Assembly (NCBI RefSeq): GCF_007830515.1
Contig: NZ_VLKT01000006.1
Location: 1 to 64,000 of the forward strand
Source: Mesorhizobium tianshanense
GTDB taxonomy: Bacteria; Pseudomonadota; Alphaproteobacteria; Rhizobiales; Rhizobiaceae
Reading direction: 5' to 3'
DNA: 64,000 bases
In this document: piece after piece, positions 36,041 through 45,571 of the stretch
Numbering within the stretch: position 1 is the stretch's first letter
Layout of the letters: each line of letters starts with the position of its first letter
Made by a program: the position numbers and the translations under genes
The notes under the pieces: model-generated
The model's database searches: none
Told to the model about the DNA's origin: nothing
Seen by the model: the letters and a program-made list of their open reading frames with translations, nothing else

Positions 36041-37189
36041 TTACTTCAGCCAGCGTTCGATGCGCACCATCGCCTCGACCATCTCACCGTGGCTGCCGGC
36101 ATAGGAAAAGCGCATGGTCCGATGGCCTTGAAGCGGATCGAAGTCGCGGCCGGGCGTCGCCGCCACATGCGCCTCGGCCAGCATCCTGCGCGCGAAGGCC
36201 ATGCTGTCGTTGGTGTGCCTGGTGACGTCGCAGAAGGCGTAGAAAGCCCCATCCATCGGGGCCGCCAGCGTAAAGCCGAGTTCGGGCAGGCGTTTCATCA
36301 AAAGCTCGCGATTCCAGGCGTAGCGCGCCTTCACCGCCTCCAATTCCCCGGTCGCCTTGAACGCCTCGATCGCGGCGATCTGGGACAGTTCCGGCGGTGA
36401 GATGTAGAGGCTCTGGGCGATGCGCTCCACGGGCCGCACCAGTTGTTCCGGCAGCACCATCCAGCCGATGCGCCAACCGGTCATGCAGTAATATTTCGAG
36501 AAGGAATTGATCACCGTCACATCCCGGCCGCAGGCAAGCGCCGTGGTGTCCGGCGCAACGTATGCCAGCCGGTGATAGATCTCGTCGGAGATCACGGCGA
36601 TGCCGAACTCTTGCGCCGTCCTCACCAGCGCCGACAGCTCGTCGGCGGGGATCACCGCGCCGGTCGGATTGGCCGGACTGGCGAACAACACGCCCTTCAG
36701 CTTCTTTTCGCGATGCGCAGCCTTCAGGTGTTCGGCGTGGAGATAGGCATCGCCCCCGAGTTCGATCTCGACGATCTCGATGCCGAGCGCGGCCATGATG
36801 TTGCGATAGGCCGGATAGCCGGGTGCGGCGATGGCGACGCGGTCGCCTGGATCGAACATCGCCAGAAAAGCCAGGTTGAAGGCGGCCGACGATCCGGTGG
36901 TGACGGCGATCCGGCTGGGCGGGACGTCAAGCCCGTAGTGGTCCGCGTAGTGCTGCGCGATTGCCTCGCGCAAGGCCGCAAGACCCAATGCGTCGGTATA
37001 GCCGATGCGACCTGTCTTCAATGCGTTCGCCGCCGCTTGCCTGACCCCGGCCGGCGCCGGGTCGGACGGCTGGCCAACAGCCATGGAAACGACCGGCACG
37101 CCCTTGGCCTTCAGCCGATTCGCTTCAGCCAGAATGTCCATGGCGTGGAACGGCTCGACTTCGCCGCGACGCGAAAGCGATACAACCAT
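36041..37189 (-). CDS. Pyridoxal-phosphate-dependent class I/II aminotransferase
   Basis: The 382-residue fold-type I enzyme has Lys232 in [17 protein letters not shown] as the PLP Schiff-base lysine. [18 protein letters not shown] (binding Asn) and [12 protein letters not shown] (Asp and Tyr) complete the cofactor site, and the final Arg is in MRFSYAG. It transfers an amino group between an amino acid and a 2-oxo acid. Grouping with glutaminase suggests glutamate-linked nitrogen metabolism. The substrate is not certain. GAGGT precedes the ATG. Confidence 0.93.
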   Translation of the reverse strand: MVVSLSRRGEVEPFHAMDILAEANRLKAKGVPVVSMAVGQPSDPAPAGVRQAAANALKTGRIGYTDALGLAALREAIAQHYADHYGLDVPPSRIAVTTGSSAAFNLAFLAMFDPGDRVAIAAPGYPAYRNIMAALGIEIVEIELGGDAYLHAEHLKAAHREKKLKGVLFASPANPTGAVIPADELSALVRTAQEFGIAVISDEIYHRLAYVAPDTTALACGRDVTVINSFSKYYCMTGWRIGWMVLPEQLVRPVERIAQSLYISPPELSQIAAIEAFKATGELEAVKARYAWNRELLMKRLPELGFTLAAPMDGAFYAFCDVTRHTNDSMAFARRMLAEAHVAATPGRDFDPLQGHRTMRFSYAGSHGEMVEAMVRIERWLK

Positions 37190-37356
37190 TTGACCTCATT
37201 CCTTGTCGACCCTTGGGTCGGCCTTGCCGGCTGCCGGCGCCAAAGCTTTGGCGTCCGCGCCGCACAAATGCCCGATTGATGTGAGGATCACAAGTTCAGT
37301 AAAGTTTCAGTGCCGACTTTTCATCCTTCGCCCGCTCGTCTACCAGTGGACCTGCC

Positions 37357-38751
37357 ATGTTGAGCCGACCCAAATCGACGATTGCCAGGGCAGCGCGCGT
37401 CTTCGCGACGTTTTTGCTTGCCGCGACGGTCGCTGTGACCGGCTCGGTCAGCGCCTTCGCGCAAAACGTGCCGGTGGTGCGCGATGCCGAGATCGAAGCG
37501 CTGGTGCGCGACTACGCGCGGCCGATCTTCAAGGCGGCGGGCCTGCCGGAAGACGGCGTCAACATCGTGCTGGTCAACGATCAGAGCTTCAACGCCTTCG
37601 TTGCCGGGCGCCGCATGTTCATCAACACCGGCGCCTTGATGGCGGCGGAGACGCCCAACGAGATCATCGGCGTCATCGCGCACGAAGCCGGCCATATTGC
37701 CGGCGGGCACCAGCAAAAATTGCGCAACCAGCTCGAACGCGCCAAGACGATGGCCATCATCGCGACGCTGCTTGGCGCTGGCGCGATGGTTGCCGGCGCC
37801 ACCACCAACAGCCGGGGCCTTGCCGGCGCTGGCATGGGTGTTGCGGCTGGCGGCGGCGAGATGGCGCAGCGCAGTATCCTCGCCTATCAGCGCACCGAAG
37901 AGATGACCGCCGACCGCTCGGCGATAACCTATCTCAATGCCACCGGCCAGTCCGGCATGGGCATGCTGAAGACGTTCGACCGCTTCCAGAGCGCGTTGTC
38001 GCTGTCGGGGGCGCAGGTCGATCCCTATCGAATCAGCCATCCGATACCGCGGGACCGCATCTCCAATCTCGAAGTGCTGGTGAAGAAGAGCCCTTACGTC
38101 GACAAGGTCGACTCGCCGGCGCTGCAGCTGCGGCACGACATGATGCGCATCAAGATCGCCGCCTATATGGGAGGCCAGGCCGCCGCATCGCGGCTGATGC
38201 GCAAGAACCCGGGCAACCTCGCCTCGCAATATGGCGACGCGCAGACGGCCTATCTTTACGGCAATCTGGCCAAGGCGCTTGCCAAGACCAACGCACTGAT
38301 CAAGCAACAACCGAAGAACCCGTATTTCCAGGAATTGCGCGGCGACATCCTGATGAAGGCGAACAGGCCGAGGGATGCCGCGGAAGCCTTTGCCAAGGCC
38401 GTCAACCTCGACCCGGCGCGATCCGGACTGCTGCTGGTCTCTTACGGCCAGGCGCTGATGGCCACCGGCACGCCCGATTCCCTGGAGAAAGCGGTGGTGC
38501 AGATCAACAAAGGCCTCGGGCGAGACCGGGAAAACACCGCGGGATACCGCTATCTGGCGCAGGCCTATGGCGAGCTCGGCAACATCCCGGCCGCGGATCT
38601 TGCAACCGCCGAAGGCCATTTCTATTCAGGCGCCTATAAGGATGCCAAAATCTTCGCTATGCGTGCGCAGATGAAAATGAAGCGCGGCGAGCCGGGCTGG
38701 ATCCGCGCGCAGGACATCATAAATTACGCACCATCAGGCAAGAAAAAGTGA
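37357..38751 (+). CDS. M48-family metalloprotease with TPR tail (BepA-like)
   Basis: The 464-residue protein has a signal peptide (VFATFLLAATVAVTGSVSAF). The zinc site HEAGH lies at residues 109-113 and the third ligand Glu in EEMTADRSA. A hydrophobic loop sits between them, and a TPR-like C-terminal half follows (about 260-460). It is periplasmic and resembles BepA/YfgC, which helps assemble or degrade outer-membrane proteins. It leads the run with dsbA, aroQ and acc genes. Confidence 0.94.
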   Translation: MLSRPKSTIARAARVFATFLLAATVAVTGSVSAFAQNVPVVRDAEIEALVRDYARPIFKAAGLPEDGVNIVLVNDQSFNAFVAGRRMFINTGALMAAETPNEIIGVIAHEAGHIAGGHQQKLRNQLERAKTMAIIATLLGAGAMVAGATTNSRGLAGAGMGVAAGGGEMAQRSILAYQRTEEMTADRSAITYLNATGQSGMGMLKTFDRFQSALSLSGAQVDPYRISHPIPRDRISNLEVLVKKSPYVDKVDSPALQLRHDMMRIKIAAYMGGQAAASRLMRKNPGNLASQYGDAQTAYLYGNLAKALAKTNALIKQQPKNPYFQELRGDILMKANRPRDAAEAFAKAVNLDPARSGLLLVSYGQALMATGTPDSLEKAVVQINKGLGRDRENTAGYRYLAQAYGELGNIPAADLATAEGHFYSGAYKDAKIFAMRAQMKMKRGEPGWIRAQDIINYAPSGKKK

Positions 38752-38780
38752 ACTTTCCGGCCGTGCGCGGCGACATATAG

Positions 38781-38826
38781 TCAGGCCAATCGGGTAGTCA
38801 GGCCAATCGGGGTCAGACCAATCGGG
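38781..38826. repeat. Three tandem 14-base repeats
   Basis: TCAGGCCAATCGGG occurs at 38781-38794 and 38798-38811, and TCAGACCAATCGGG at 38813-38826. They lie between the M48 gene and dsbA, just before the dsbA ribosome site. Confidence 0.85.
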
Positions 38827-38855
38827 CCGGAAATCAGGCGAGAGGATTAGGGACA

Positions 38856-39659
38856 ATGAACAAGGCAATTCTGCTTGGCACCACGGGAACGGCGGTCGCT
38901 CTCGCCATGCTGGGTTTCGGGTTCGTGACCGGAAGTCCGCAGACGGCAAGGGCCGATGCCGCGCAGATCGCCCAGGCGGCGTCCGCCGACACCAAGGTCG
39001 ACCGGGCCGAAGTCGAGGGCATCATCCGCGACTATCTCTTGAAGAACCCGGAAGTGCTGCTGGAGGCGCAGGAAGCGCTCGAGGCCAAGCAAAAAGAGGC
39101 GCAGAGGGTTGCTAGCCTCAATGTCATCAAAGATGCCAAGGACGAGATCTTCAACTCGACCTTCGACGGCGTCGTCGGCAATCCGAACGGCAAGGTCACC
39201 ATCGTCGAGTTCTACGACTACAATTGCGGCTACTGCAAACGCGCCATCGATGACATGCAAGCGCTGACGACAGCCGATCCGGACCTGCGCTTCGTGCTCA
39301 AGGAGTTCCCGATCCTCGGCCCGGATTCGCAGAAGGCGAGCGTCGTCTCGATGGCCTTCCACCTGATGATGCCGGAGAAATACGGCGAGTTCCACAACGC
39401 GCTGCTCGGCGGCCAGGGACGCGCCACCGAAGCGGCGGCCATCAAGGTGGCGCTTTCGCTCGGCGCCGACGAGGCAAAGCTGCGCGAGAAGATGAAGGAC
39501 CCGTCGATCGCCGAAGCCCTCTCCAAGACCTATGACCTTGCCAACAAGCTGGCCATCACCGGAACGCCCTCCTATGTGGTCGGCAACGAGGTGGTGTTCG
39601 GGGCGCTCGGGCAGGAAGTGCTGGCAGAGAAGATCGAGGCGGCCAAGGCCGCACTCTGA
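38856..39659 (+). CDS. DsbA-family thiol-disulfide oxidoreductase
   Basis: The 267-residue exported protein has a signal segment at 1-35 and an N-terminal helical domain of about 60 residues (DRAEVEGIIRDYLLKNPEVL). The thioredoxin-fold domain has the active site YDYNCGYCKRA (Cys124, Cys127) and the cis-Pro loop ITGTPSYVVG. It would oxidise or isomerise disulfides in the periplasm, as Com1/DsbA-like proteins of this order do. Its place after the M48 protease fits envelope protein quality control. Confidence 0.94.
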   Translation: MNKAILLGTTGTAVALAMLGFGFVTGSPQTARADAAQIAQAASADTKVDRAEVEGIIRDYLLKNPEVLLEAQEALEAKQKEAQRVASLNVIKDAKDEIFNSTFDGVVGNPNGKVTIVEFYDYNCGYCKRAIDDMQALTTADPDLRFVLKEFPILGPDSQKASVVSMAFHLMMPEKYGEFHNALLGGQGRATEAAAIKVALSLGADEAKLREKMKDPSIAEALSKTYDLANKLAITGTPSYVVGNEVVFGALGQEVLAEKIEAAKAAL

Positions 39660-39801
39660 TCGGCCACTGGTTTCGGCGCAGGCCATTTCCCGCCTGTTGT
39701 GGACAGCGAAAGAACCCACTTGCGCTCTTTTCGCAGGCGTTTAAGCCCATTATAGAGGCCCAGTGCGCCAGCTGATGCCGGCGCCGGGAAAGGTCGGCAT
39801 T

Positions 39802-40236
39802 TTGAAAACGGTTTTCGTCCTGAACGGTCCCAACCTCAACGCGCTCGGCAAGCGCGAGCCAGGCATCTACGGCGGCAAGACGCTTGCCGCGATCGCCGAA
39901 GATTGCAGGCAGGCGGGTGCGGCACTTGGGCTCGAGATCGATTTCCGTCAGTCGAACCATGAGGGCGACCTCGTCGACTGGATACAGGAAGCCGCCGACA
40001 AGGCTGTCGGCATCGTCATCAATCCGGGCGCCTACAGCCACACCTCGATCGCCATTCACGACGCCATCCGCTCCATCGCGCCATTGCCCGTCGCCGAAGT
40101 TCATCTTTCCAACATCCATGCGCGGGAATCATTTCGCCACGTCTCCATGGTCTCGCCGGTCGCCGTCGGCATGATCTGCGGGTTCGGGCCGCTCGGCTAC
40201 ACGCTGGCGCTGCAGGCGCTGGCCGCACGCCTATGA
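39802..40236 (+). CDS. aroQ: 3-dehydroquinate dehydratase, type II
   Basis: The 144-residue protein starts [20 protein letters not shown] after a TTG codon, with AAAGG eight bases upstream. Earlier GTG and ATG codons add residues foreign to the family. It has the flexible-loop Tyr/Arg region and [16 protein letters not shown] with the catalytic His, then [17 protein letters not shown]. It forms 3-dehydroshikimate in the shikimate pathway as a dodecamer. It lies directly before accB, a common order. Confidence 0.95.
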   Translation: MKTVFVLNGPNLNALGKREPGIYGGKTLAAIAEDCRQAGAALGLEIDFRQSNHEGDLVDWIQEAADKAVGIVINPGAYSHTSIAIHDAIRSIAPLPVAEVHLSNIHARESFRHVSMVSPVAVGMICGFGPLGYTLALQALAARL

Positions 40237-40262
40237 CCGGCCAACAAACAGAAGGCTCGAAA

Positions 40263-40721
40263 ATGTCGATAAAGAAGAACGGTGTTGACCAGCAGCTTAT
40301 CCGCGATCTGGCGGGCATACTGAACGACACCAACCTCACCGAGATCGAGGTCGAGCTGGGCGACTTGAAGGTGCGCGTGTCGCGACAGGCGCCGGCCGTC
40401 CATGCGGTCGCCGCGCCGCAGCCCGCCTATACGCCGCTGGCAGCGCAGCCGGCGGCCGCGATCGTCCCGGCAGCGGCCGACATCTCCAAGAATGCGGTGG
40501 CCTCGCCCATGGTCGGCACCGCCTACCTGGCGCCGTCGCCCGACGCCAAGGCGTTCATCGAGGTCGGCCAGCAGGTCAAGGAAGGCCAGACGCTGCTGAT
40601 CATCGAGGCGATGAAGACGATGAACCAGATCCCCTCGCCCCGGGCCGGCACGGTGACGGCGATCCTGTTCGAGGATGCGCAGCCGGTCGAATATGGCATG
40701 CCGCTCGTCGTGATCGAGTAG
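40263..40721 (+). CDS. accB: Acetyl-CoA carboxylase biotin carboxyl carrier protein
   Basis: The 152-residue protein has an N-terminal dimerisation segment, a Pro/Ala-rich linker (about 45-80) and a C-terminal biotinyl domain with [11 protein letters not shown], where Lys118 is biotinylated. It carries carboxybiotin between AccC and the carboxyltransferase for fatty-acid synthesis. I start at ATG 40263. ATG 40233 overlaps the aroQ stop and would add ten residues; either start may be used. Confidence 0.95.
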   Translation: MSIKKNGVDQQLIRDLAGILNDTNLTEIEVELGDLKVRVSRQAPAVHAVAAPQPAYTPLAAQPAAAIVPAAADISKNAVASPMVGTAYLAPSPDAKAFIEVGQQVKEGQTLLIIEAMKTMNQIPSPRAGTVTAILFEDAQPVEYGMPLVVIE

Positions 40722-40739
40722 AGCCGGGAACAGCCGAAA

Positions 40740-42083
40740 ATGTTCCAGAAAATCCTCATCGCCAATCGCGGCGAAATCGCTCTGAGGGTGCTGCGCGCCT
40801 GCAAGGAGCTCGGCATCCAGACCGTGGTGGTGCATTCGACCGCCGACGCCGACGCCATGCATGTGCGGCTCGCCGACGAGAGCGTCTGCATCGGCCCGCC
40901 GCCGTCGCGCGACAGCTATCTCAACATCCACCAGATCGTCGCCGCCTGCGAAATCACCGGCGCCGACGCGGTGCATCCCGGCTACGGCTTCCTGTCGGAG
41001 AATGCCAAATTCGCCGATATCCTCGCCGCGCACAACATCACCTTCATCGGCCCGTCCGGCGATCACATCCGCGTCATGGGCGACAAGATCGAGGCCAAGC
41101 GCACAGCAAAGCGCCTGGGCATTCCGGTGGTGCCCGGCTCCGACGGCGCCGTCACCGAGGAGAAGGAAGCAAAGCGTATCGCCGCCGAGATCGGCTATCC
41201 CGTGATCATCAAGGCGTCGGCCGGCGGCGGCGGGCGCGGCATGAAGGTGGCGCGCAGCGAGGCCGATCTTGAGGTCGCGCTGCAGACGGCGCGCTCGGAA
41301 GCCGGTGCTGCGTTCGGCGACGACGCCGTCTACATCGAGAAATACCTGGAAAAACCGCGCCACATCGAGGTGCAGGTGTTCGGTGACGGTGCCGGACGCG
41401 GTGTGCATTTCGGCGAACGCGACTGCTCGCTGCAGCGCCGCCACCAGAAGGTCTGGGAGGAGGCGCCCTCGCCGGCGCTCAACGCCGAGGAGCGCGCGCA
41501 TATCGGCGGCGTCTGTGCCAAGGCTATCGCCGATCTCGGCTACTCCGGCGCCGGCACCATCGAATTCCTCTACGAGAACGGCGAATTCTACTTCATCGAG
41601 ATGAACACCCGCCTGCAGGTCGAGCATCCGGTGACGGAGGCGATCACCGGCATCGACCTCGTGCATGAGCAGATCCGTGTCGCCTCGGGCGGCGGGCTTT
41701 CGGTGCGCCAGGAAGATATCCGCTTCCAGGGCCACGCCATCGAATGCCGCATCAATGCCGAGGATCCGCGCACCTTCACCCCCTCGCCCGGCACGATCAC
41801 CCATTTCCACACACCGGGCGGGCTCGGCATCCGGGTCGATTCCGGCGTCTATTCCGGCTACAAGATCCCACCCTACTACGACAGCCTGATCGGCAAGCTG
41901 ATCGTGCACGGCCGCAACCGCGTCGAATGCATGATGCGGCTGCGCCGCGCGCTCGACGAATTCGTCGTCGACGGCATCAAGACCACGCTGCCGCTGTTCC
42001 GGGATCTCGTCGGCAATGCCGACATCGCCAATGGCGAGTATGACATCCACTGGCTGGAAAAATATTTGGCCACAGAGGATTAG
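40740..42083 (+). CDS. accC: Acetyl-CoA carboxylase biotin carboxylase subunit
   Basis: The 447-residue ATP-grasp enzyme has the N-terminal biotin carboxylase domain ([20 protein letters not shown]), the Gly-rich ATP lid [30 protein letters not shown] and the catalytic [14 protein letters not shown]. It carboxylates the biotin of AccB using ATP and bicarbonate. It lies 18 bases after accB, so the two are co-expressed in the usual accBC operon. Confidence 0.97.
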   Translation: MFQKILIANRGEIALRVLRACKELGIQTVVVHSTADADAMHVRLADESVCIGPPPSRDSYLNIHQIVAACEITGADAVHPGYGFLSENAKFADILAAHNITFIGPSGDHIRVMGDKIEAKRTAKRLGIPVVPGSDGAVTEEKEAKRIAAEIGYPVIIKASAGGGGRGMKVARSEADLEVALQTARSEAGAAFGDDAVYIEKYLEKPRHIEVQVFGDGAGRGVHFGERDCSLQRRHQKVWEEAPSPALNAEERAHIGGVCAKAIADLGYSGAGTIEFLYENGEFYFIEMNTRLQVEHPVTEAITGIDLVHEQIRVASGGGLSVRQEDIRFQGHAIECRINAEDPRTFTPSPGTITHFHTPGGLGIRVDSGVYSGYKIPPYYDSLIGKLIVHGRNRVECMMRLRRALDEFVVDGIKTTLPLFRDLVGNADIANGEYDIHWLEKYLATED

Positions 42084-42112
42084 GGCGTGAACTTATAGAA
42101 TATGATGACGCG

Positions 42113-42730
42113 ATGACCCGTCCCTACGCGCCAGGCTATCGCATCCCGACCGACCTGCTGCTCAAGGCCTATGCCTCGGGCGTTTTTCCGATGGCCGAAA
42201 GCGCCACCGATCCCGAAGTGTTCTGGGTACGGCCGGAAACCCGCGGCATTATTCCGCTTGATGGTTTCCACGCGCCCAAGAGCCTGAGGAAGGTGATCCG
42301 GAAAAACCTGTTCGACATCCGTTTCGATTTCGACTTCGAGGCGACCATCGACGGCTGTGCCGAGAGACGCGAGGAACGCCGGTCGACCTGGATCAATGCT
42401 CCGATCCGCGAAGCCTACGTCGAACTCCATCGGATGGGCCATTGCCATTCGGTCGAAGCCCGGCGCGAGGGTCGGCTGGTTGGCGGCCTCTACGGCGTGT
42501 CGCTCGGCCGGGTGTTCTTCGGTGAAAGCATGTTCGCCAGGGAAACGGATGCGTCGAAGGTCTGCCTGGTGCATCTGGTCGAGCGCCTGAAGGAACGGCG
42601 CTTCGCGCTGCTCGACACGCAGTTCACCACCGAGCACCTCAAACGCTTCGGCGCGGTCGACGTGCCAAGGGGCAGATACGAAAAGATGCTGGCTGACGCG
42701 CTGAAAGGCGAAGCTGTCTTTTTTCCCTGA
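42113..42730 (+). CDS. aat: Leucyl/phenylalanyl-tRNA--protein transferase
   Basis: The 205-residue protein has the family pattern [31 protein letters not shown] and [19 protein letters not shown], ending with [15 protein letters not shown]. It adds Leu or Phe to N-terminal Arg or Lys of proteins and so feeds the N-degron route to ClpAP. It is 29 bases after accC, as in many Rhizobiales. The next genes on the minus strand converge. Confidence 0.95.
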   Translation: MTRPYAPGYRIPTDLLLKAYASGVFPMAESATDPEVFWVRPETRGIIPLDGFHAPKSLRKVIRKNLFDIRFDFDFEATIDGCAERREERRSTWINAPIREAYVELHRMGHCHSVEARREGRLVGGLYGVSLGRVFFGESMFARETDASKVCLVHLVERLKERRFALLDTQFTTEHLKRFGAVDVPRGRYEKMLADALKGEAVFFP

Positions 42731-42741
42731 TCCGCGCCAGG

Positions 42742-43110
42742 TCAGTTTTTTGCCGCAGGCTCTAGAGGCGTCTGCGCGTGGAACATCATCTTCCAGCCAT
42801 CGGCGCGATGGACATAGCCGGTACTGACCAGCGCCGCATAAGGTTCGCCATTGTCGCGAGTGGCATGCGCCTCATAGGTTAGCATGACAATGTCGCTGCC
42901 CGGCTCGATGATGCCCTTGAGCTCGATATCGAGATCGCGCCAGCGGTTCGGGTCCGTCGCGGTTTCGGCCATATCGGCGTTGCTCATCGTTTGTGCCATT
43001 TGTGGGAAAGCCACCAGGCATTGGGTGTCGGCATTGGCTTTGAAATAGGCAGCGTCGCCGGTCCAGAACCCTTTTTCGAGCTCGAGAAGCTCGCCTTTGT
43101 TGGCCATCAT
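42742..43110 (-). CDS. SnoaL-like / NTF2-like small protein
   Basis: The 122-residue protein begins MMANKGELLELEKGFWTGDA. It has the cone-fold pattern of DUF4440 and SnoaL-type proteins, with DIVMLTYEAHATRDNGEPYAALVSTGYVHRADGWKMMFHAQTP at the end. Such proteins bind small ligands or act as isomerases; none is indicated here. GGAGGATG precedes the double ATG. Confidence 0.75.
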   Translation of the reverse strand: MMANKGELLELEKGFWTGDAAYFKANADTQCLVAFPQMAQTMSNADMAETATDPNRWRDLDIELKGIIEPGSDIVMLTYEAHATRDNGEPYAALVSTGYVHRADGWKMMFHAQTPLEPAAKN

Positions 43111-43216
43111 GGGACATCCTCCGTACCGCCAGCCATGACCAACGCACGGACAAGGGGGCGGTTCCGGAAGACTCAGCGTGAGATCCCGAACAGGCGATCC
43201 CCATGCGCCTGACGTT

Positions 43217-43810
43217 CTAATTGGTCTTGGCCGCCTCGGGCGCCGGCACATCCGACTTCTGTTTGCATGACTTCAGCCAGACGTCATAGACGGCGTGCTC
43301 GACGGCATTGAGGCCGGGGCTTTCGGCAAACATCCAGCCGGTGAAGATGCGGCGGATTTTCCGGTCGAGCGTGATCTCGTCGACCTCGACGAAGGAATCG
43401 GTCTTCGGCTCTTCGGTTTGCGGCCGCGAATAGCAGATGCGCGGCGTCACCTGCAAAGCACCGAACTGCACCGTCTCGTCGATATAGACATCGAAGGTGA
43501 TGATGCGGCCGGTGATCTTGTCGATGCCGGCGAATTCGGCGACGGGATTGGTGATGCGTTCCGGTGCCGCCGGTGCCACCGGCGCCTCCGATGCCTCCGG
43601 CGCCGCTGGGGCCTCCGATGCGTCCGGCTCCGCTGGGGCCTCCCATGCCTCAGGTGCCGCTGGCGCCTCCCATGCCTCAGGTGCCGCTGGCGCCTCCCAT
43701 GCCTCCGGTGCCGCTGGCGCCTCCTGCGCCTGTGCAACGGCCATGCTGCAAGCGGCAAAAGCGGCGGCCGCCGTCAGTCCGCCTATCGAGATTCGGCTGA
43801 AAATGCTCAT
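43217..43810 (-). CDS. DUF2155 domain protein, exported, with Ala/Pro/Glu repeat
   Basis: The 197-residue protein has a signal peptide (LTAAAAFAACSMAVAQAQ). A low-complexity stretch of nine-residue units of the EAPAAPEAW type spans residues 30-83. The DUF2155 domain starts near 90: AEFAGIDKITGRIITFDVYI, QVTPRICYSRP, and RRIFTGWMFAESPGLNAVEH. DUF2155 proteins sit next to aat and ndufA12 in Rhizobiales, as here. Their function is unknown; the exported form suggests an envelope role. Confidence 0.92.
   Translation of the reverse strand: MSIFSRISIGGLTAAAAFAACSMAVAQAQEAPAAPEAWEAPAAPEAWEAPAAPEAWEAPAEPDASEAPAAPEASEAPVAPAAPERITNPVAEFAGIDKITGRIITFDVYIDETVQFGALQVTPRICYSRPQTEEPKTDSFVEVDEITLDRKIRRIFTGWMFAESPGLNAVEHAVYDVWLKSCKQKSDVPAPEAAKTN
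43562..43723. repeat. Six 27-base in-frame repeats inside the DUF2155 gene
   Basis: The 162 bases encode six nine-residue units: three EAPAAPEAW, then EAPAEPDAS, EAPAAPEAS and EAPVAPAAP. Copy number is likely to vary between strains. Confidence 0.9.
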
Positions 43811-44081
43811 GCAAGGGTCCGGTGGTTTGCGCCCGGGGTGATTCTGTCGCGCCCAAGGCTAGTCGCTGCTGTCAGATCGGCAAGCAGCTAAACGCCAATT
43901 GTGGCGATAAAGGACCGATCCGCACCTTGATGAGCGGTTAGAGGCTGTTTCGAAAGTCGGTCCGGCGAGTCATATGGTGGTGGTTTCGAGAACCGGAGCG
44001 CAGCGGACATTTAGTCCGTGAGCACCGGAAGCGCAGAAAACGCCATCAGATGGCCGCAGGAGCGAATTTCCAAACAGGCTC

Positions 44082-44480
44082 TTACGACCCCGGCGTCCAG
44101 GCGTCGTAATCGCCCGTCACCTGAGGGCGGTGCTGATTGGTCAGCACGGAACCCTTGGGGCGATAGGCGGCGGCACTTCCGGTGAGGTTCGGCTGATGCG
44201 GCTTTTGCCACTCGCGTGGCTTGTAGTTGTCGCTCGGCGGCGCGGTATCGACGCGGTGATGCATCCAGCCATGCCAGCCGGCCGGAATCATCGAAGCTTC
44301 CGAATAGTTGCTATAGATGACCCAGCGGCGGGTGCGGCCTTCCGAATCGACACCACCTTCGTAATAGACGTTGCCAGCTTCGTCCTGCCCGACCTTCTTG
44401 CCATGCCGCCAGGTGTGGAAACGCGTTCCCAGCGTCTGGCTGTTCCACCATGTGAAAAACTGCAGCAGGAAAGTTTTCAT
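44082..44480 (-). CDS. NADH:ubiquinone oxidoreductase subunit NDUFA12 family
   Basis: The 132-residue protein starts MKTFLLQFFTWWNSQTLGTR behind AGAGGA. It has the NDUFA12 (B17.2) core GNVYYEGG, RRWVIYSNYSEASMIPAGWHGWMHHRVDTAP and the C-terminal YRPWEP-like region YKPREWQKPHQPNLTGS. It is a supernumerary subunit of complex I found in alphaproteobacteria and mitochondria, on the matrix or cytoplasmic side. Its neighbour order with DUF2155 and aat is conserved. Confidence 0.95.
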   Translation of the reverse strand: MKTFLLQFFTWWNSQTLGTRFHTWRHGKKVGQDEAGNVYYEGGVDSEGRTRRWVIYSNYSEASMIPAGWHGWMHHRVDTAPPSDNYKPREWQKPHQPNLTGSAAAYRPKGSVLTNQHRPQVTGDYDAWTPGS

Positions 44481-44728
44481 CCAAGTCCTCTTGGCAAGTC
44501 CTCGTGGCAAGTCTCGCGCGACGGCAGCGGGGGCGCCTGTTTCCTGCTTATGGCGTCAGCCTATAGCGAAGGCAAGGTTTTGCCGCAAGTGCCGCGCAAA
44601 TGCTGACGGGAAACCGATGCAAGCCTTCATGTTCGCGGGGGCGCATGCCTTGCCAAGGCTGCCTCGTCTTTCTAAAGCTCTGCTCGCCCGTGCTGTATCC
44701 AGCCTGGTGACGGTTGAGGGAGGTAAAG

Positions 44729-45571
44729 ATGGCCGCAGATGCATCCGACCCCGAACTGCGGATCAGCGCCAGCTCCATTCGCCTGCGCAAGGGCGGCGTG
44801 CCGATTGTCTGCCTCACCGCCTATACCTACCCTGTCGCTCGCCTGCTGGACGATCACGTCGACCTGCTTCTGGTCGGCGACAGCGTCGCCATGGTTCTCC
44901 ATGGCCACAAGACCACGCTGGGCGCCTCGCTGGAGATGATGATCGCTCATGGACAAGCGGTGATGCGGGGATCGGCCAGAGCCTGCGTGGTGGTCGACAT
45001 GCCGGCCGGAAGTTATGAGGATTCGGCGCGCCAAGCCGTAGCCTCGGCACGGCGGATCGTTGGCGGAACCGGTTGCCAGGGCGTCAAGCTGGAGGGCGGC
45101 GTCGCAGTCGCCCGACAGATCGCGGCGATCGTCGCTGCCGGCATTCCGGTCATGGGGCATATCGGCTTGCAGCCGCAATCGGTGGAAAGCGACGGCGGCT
45201 ACAGGATCAAGGGCCGGACGCAGGAGAATGTGGCCGCCCTTTTTCGCGACGCGGACGCTGTCGAAAAGGCCGGCGCGTTTTCGGTGGTCATCGAAGGCAC
45301 GGTCGAGGCCGTCGCCGCCGACCTCACCCGGCACATGTCCATTCCAACCATCGGCATCGGCGCCAGCAGCGACTGCGACGGCCAGATCCTGGTCATCGAC
45401 GACATGGTCGGCCTCACCGTCGACCGTGTGCCGAAATTCGTCAAGCAATATGCCGACCTGCGCAGCACCATATCGCAGGCGGCGGCCAGCTATGCAGCCG
45501 AGGTGCGAAGCCGGACATTCCCCGGCCCGGGCCATGTCTTTTCCGCCACAACCGACAAAGACAAAGCATGA
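44729..45571 (+). CDS. panB: 3-methyl-2-oxobutanoate hydroxymethyltransferase
   Basis: The 280-residue TIM-barrel enzyme has VCLTAYTYPVARLLDDHVD, LLVGDSVAMVLHGHKTTLG (metal Asp), VKLEGGV and MGHIGLQPQSV, all standard PanB elements. It transfers a hydroxymethyl group from 5,10-methylene-THF to 2-oxoisovalerate, the first step to pantothenate. I start at ATG 44729 behind GGGAGG. It overlaps panC by four bases. Confidence 0.96.
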   Translation: MAADASDPELRISASSIRLRKGGVPIVCLTAYTYPVARLLDDHVDLLLVGDSVAMVLHGHKTTLGASLEMMIAHGQAVMRGSARACVVVDMPAGSYEDSARQAVASARRIVGGTGCQGVKLEGGVAVARQIAAIVAAGIPVMGHIGLQPQSVESDGGYRIKGRTQENVAALFRDADAVEKAGAFSVVIEGTVEAVAADLTRHMSIPTIGIGASSDCDGQILVIDDMVGLTVDRVPKFVKQYADLRSTISQAAASYAAEVRSRTFPGPGHVFSATTDKDKA

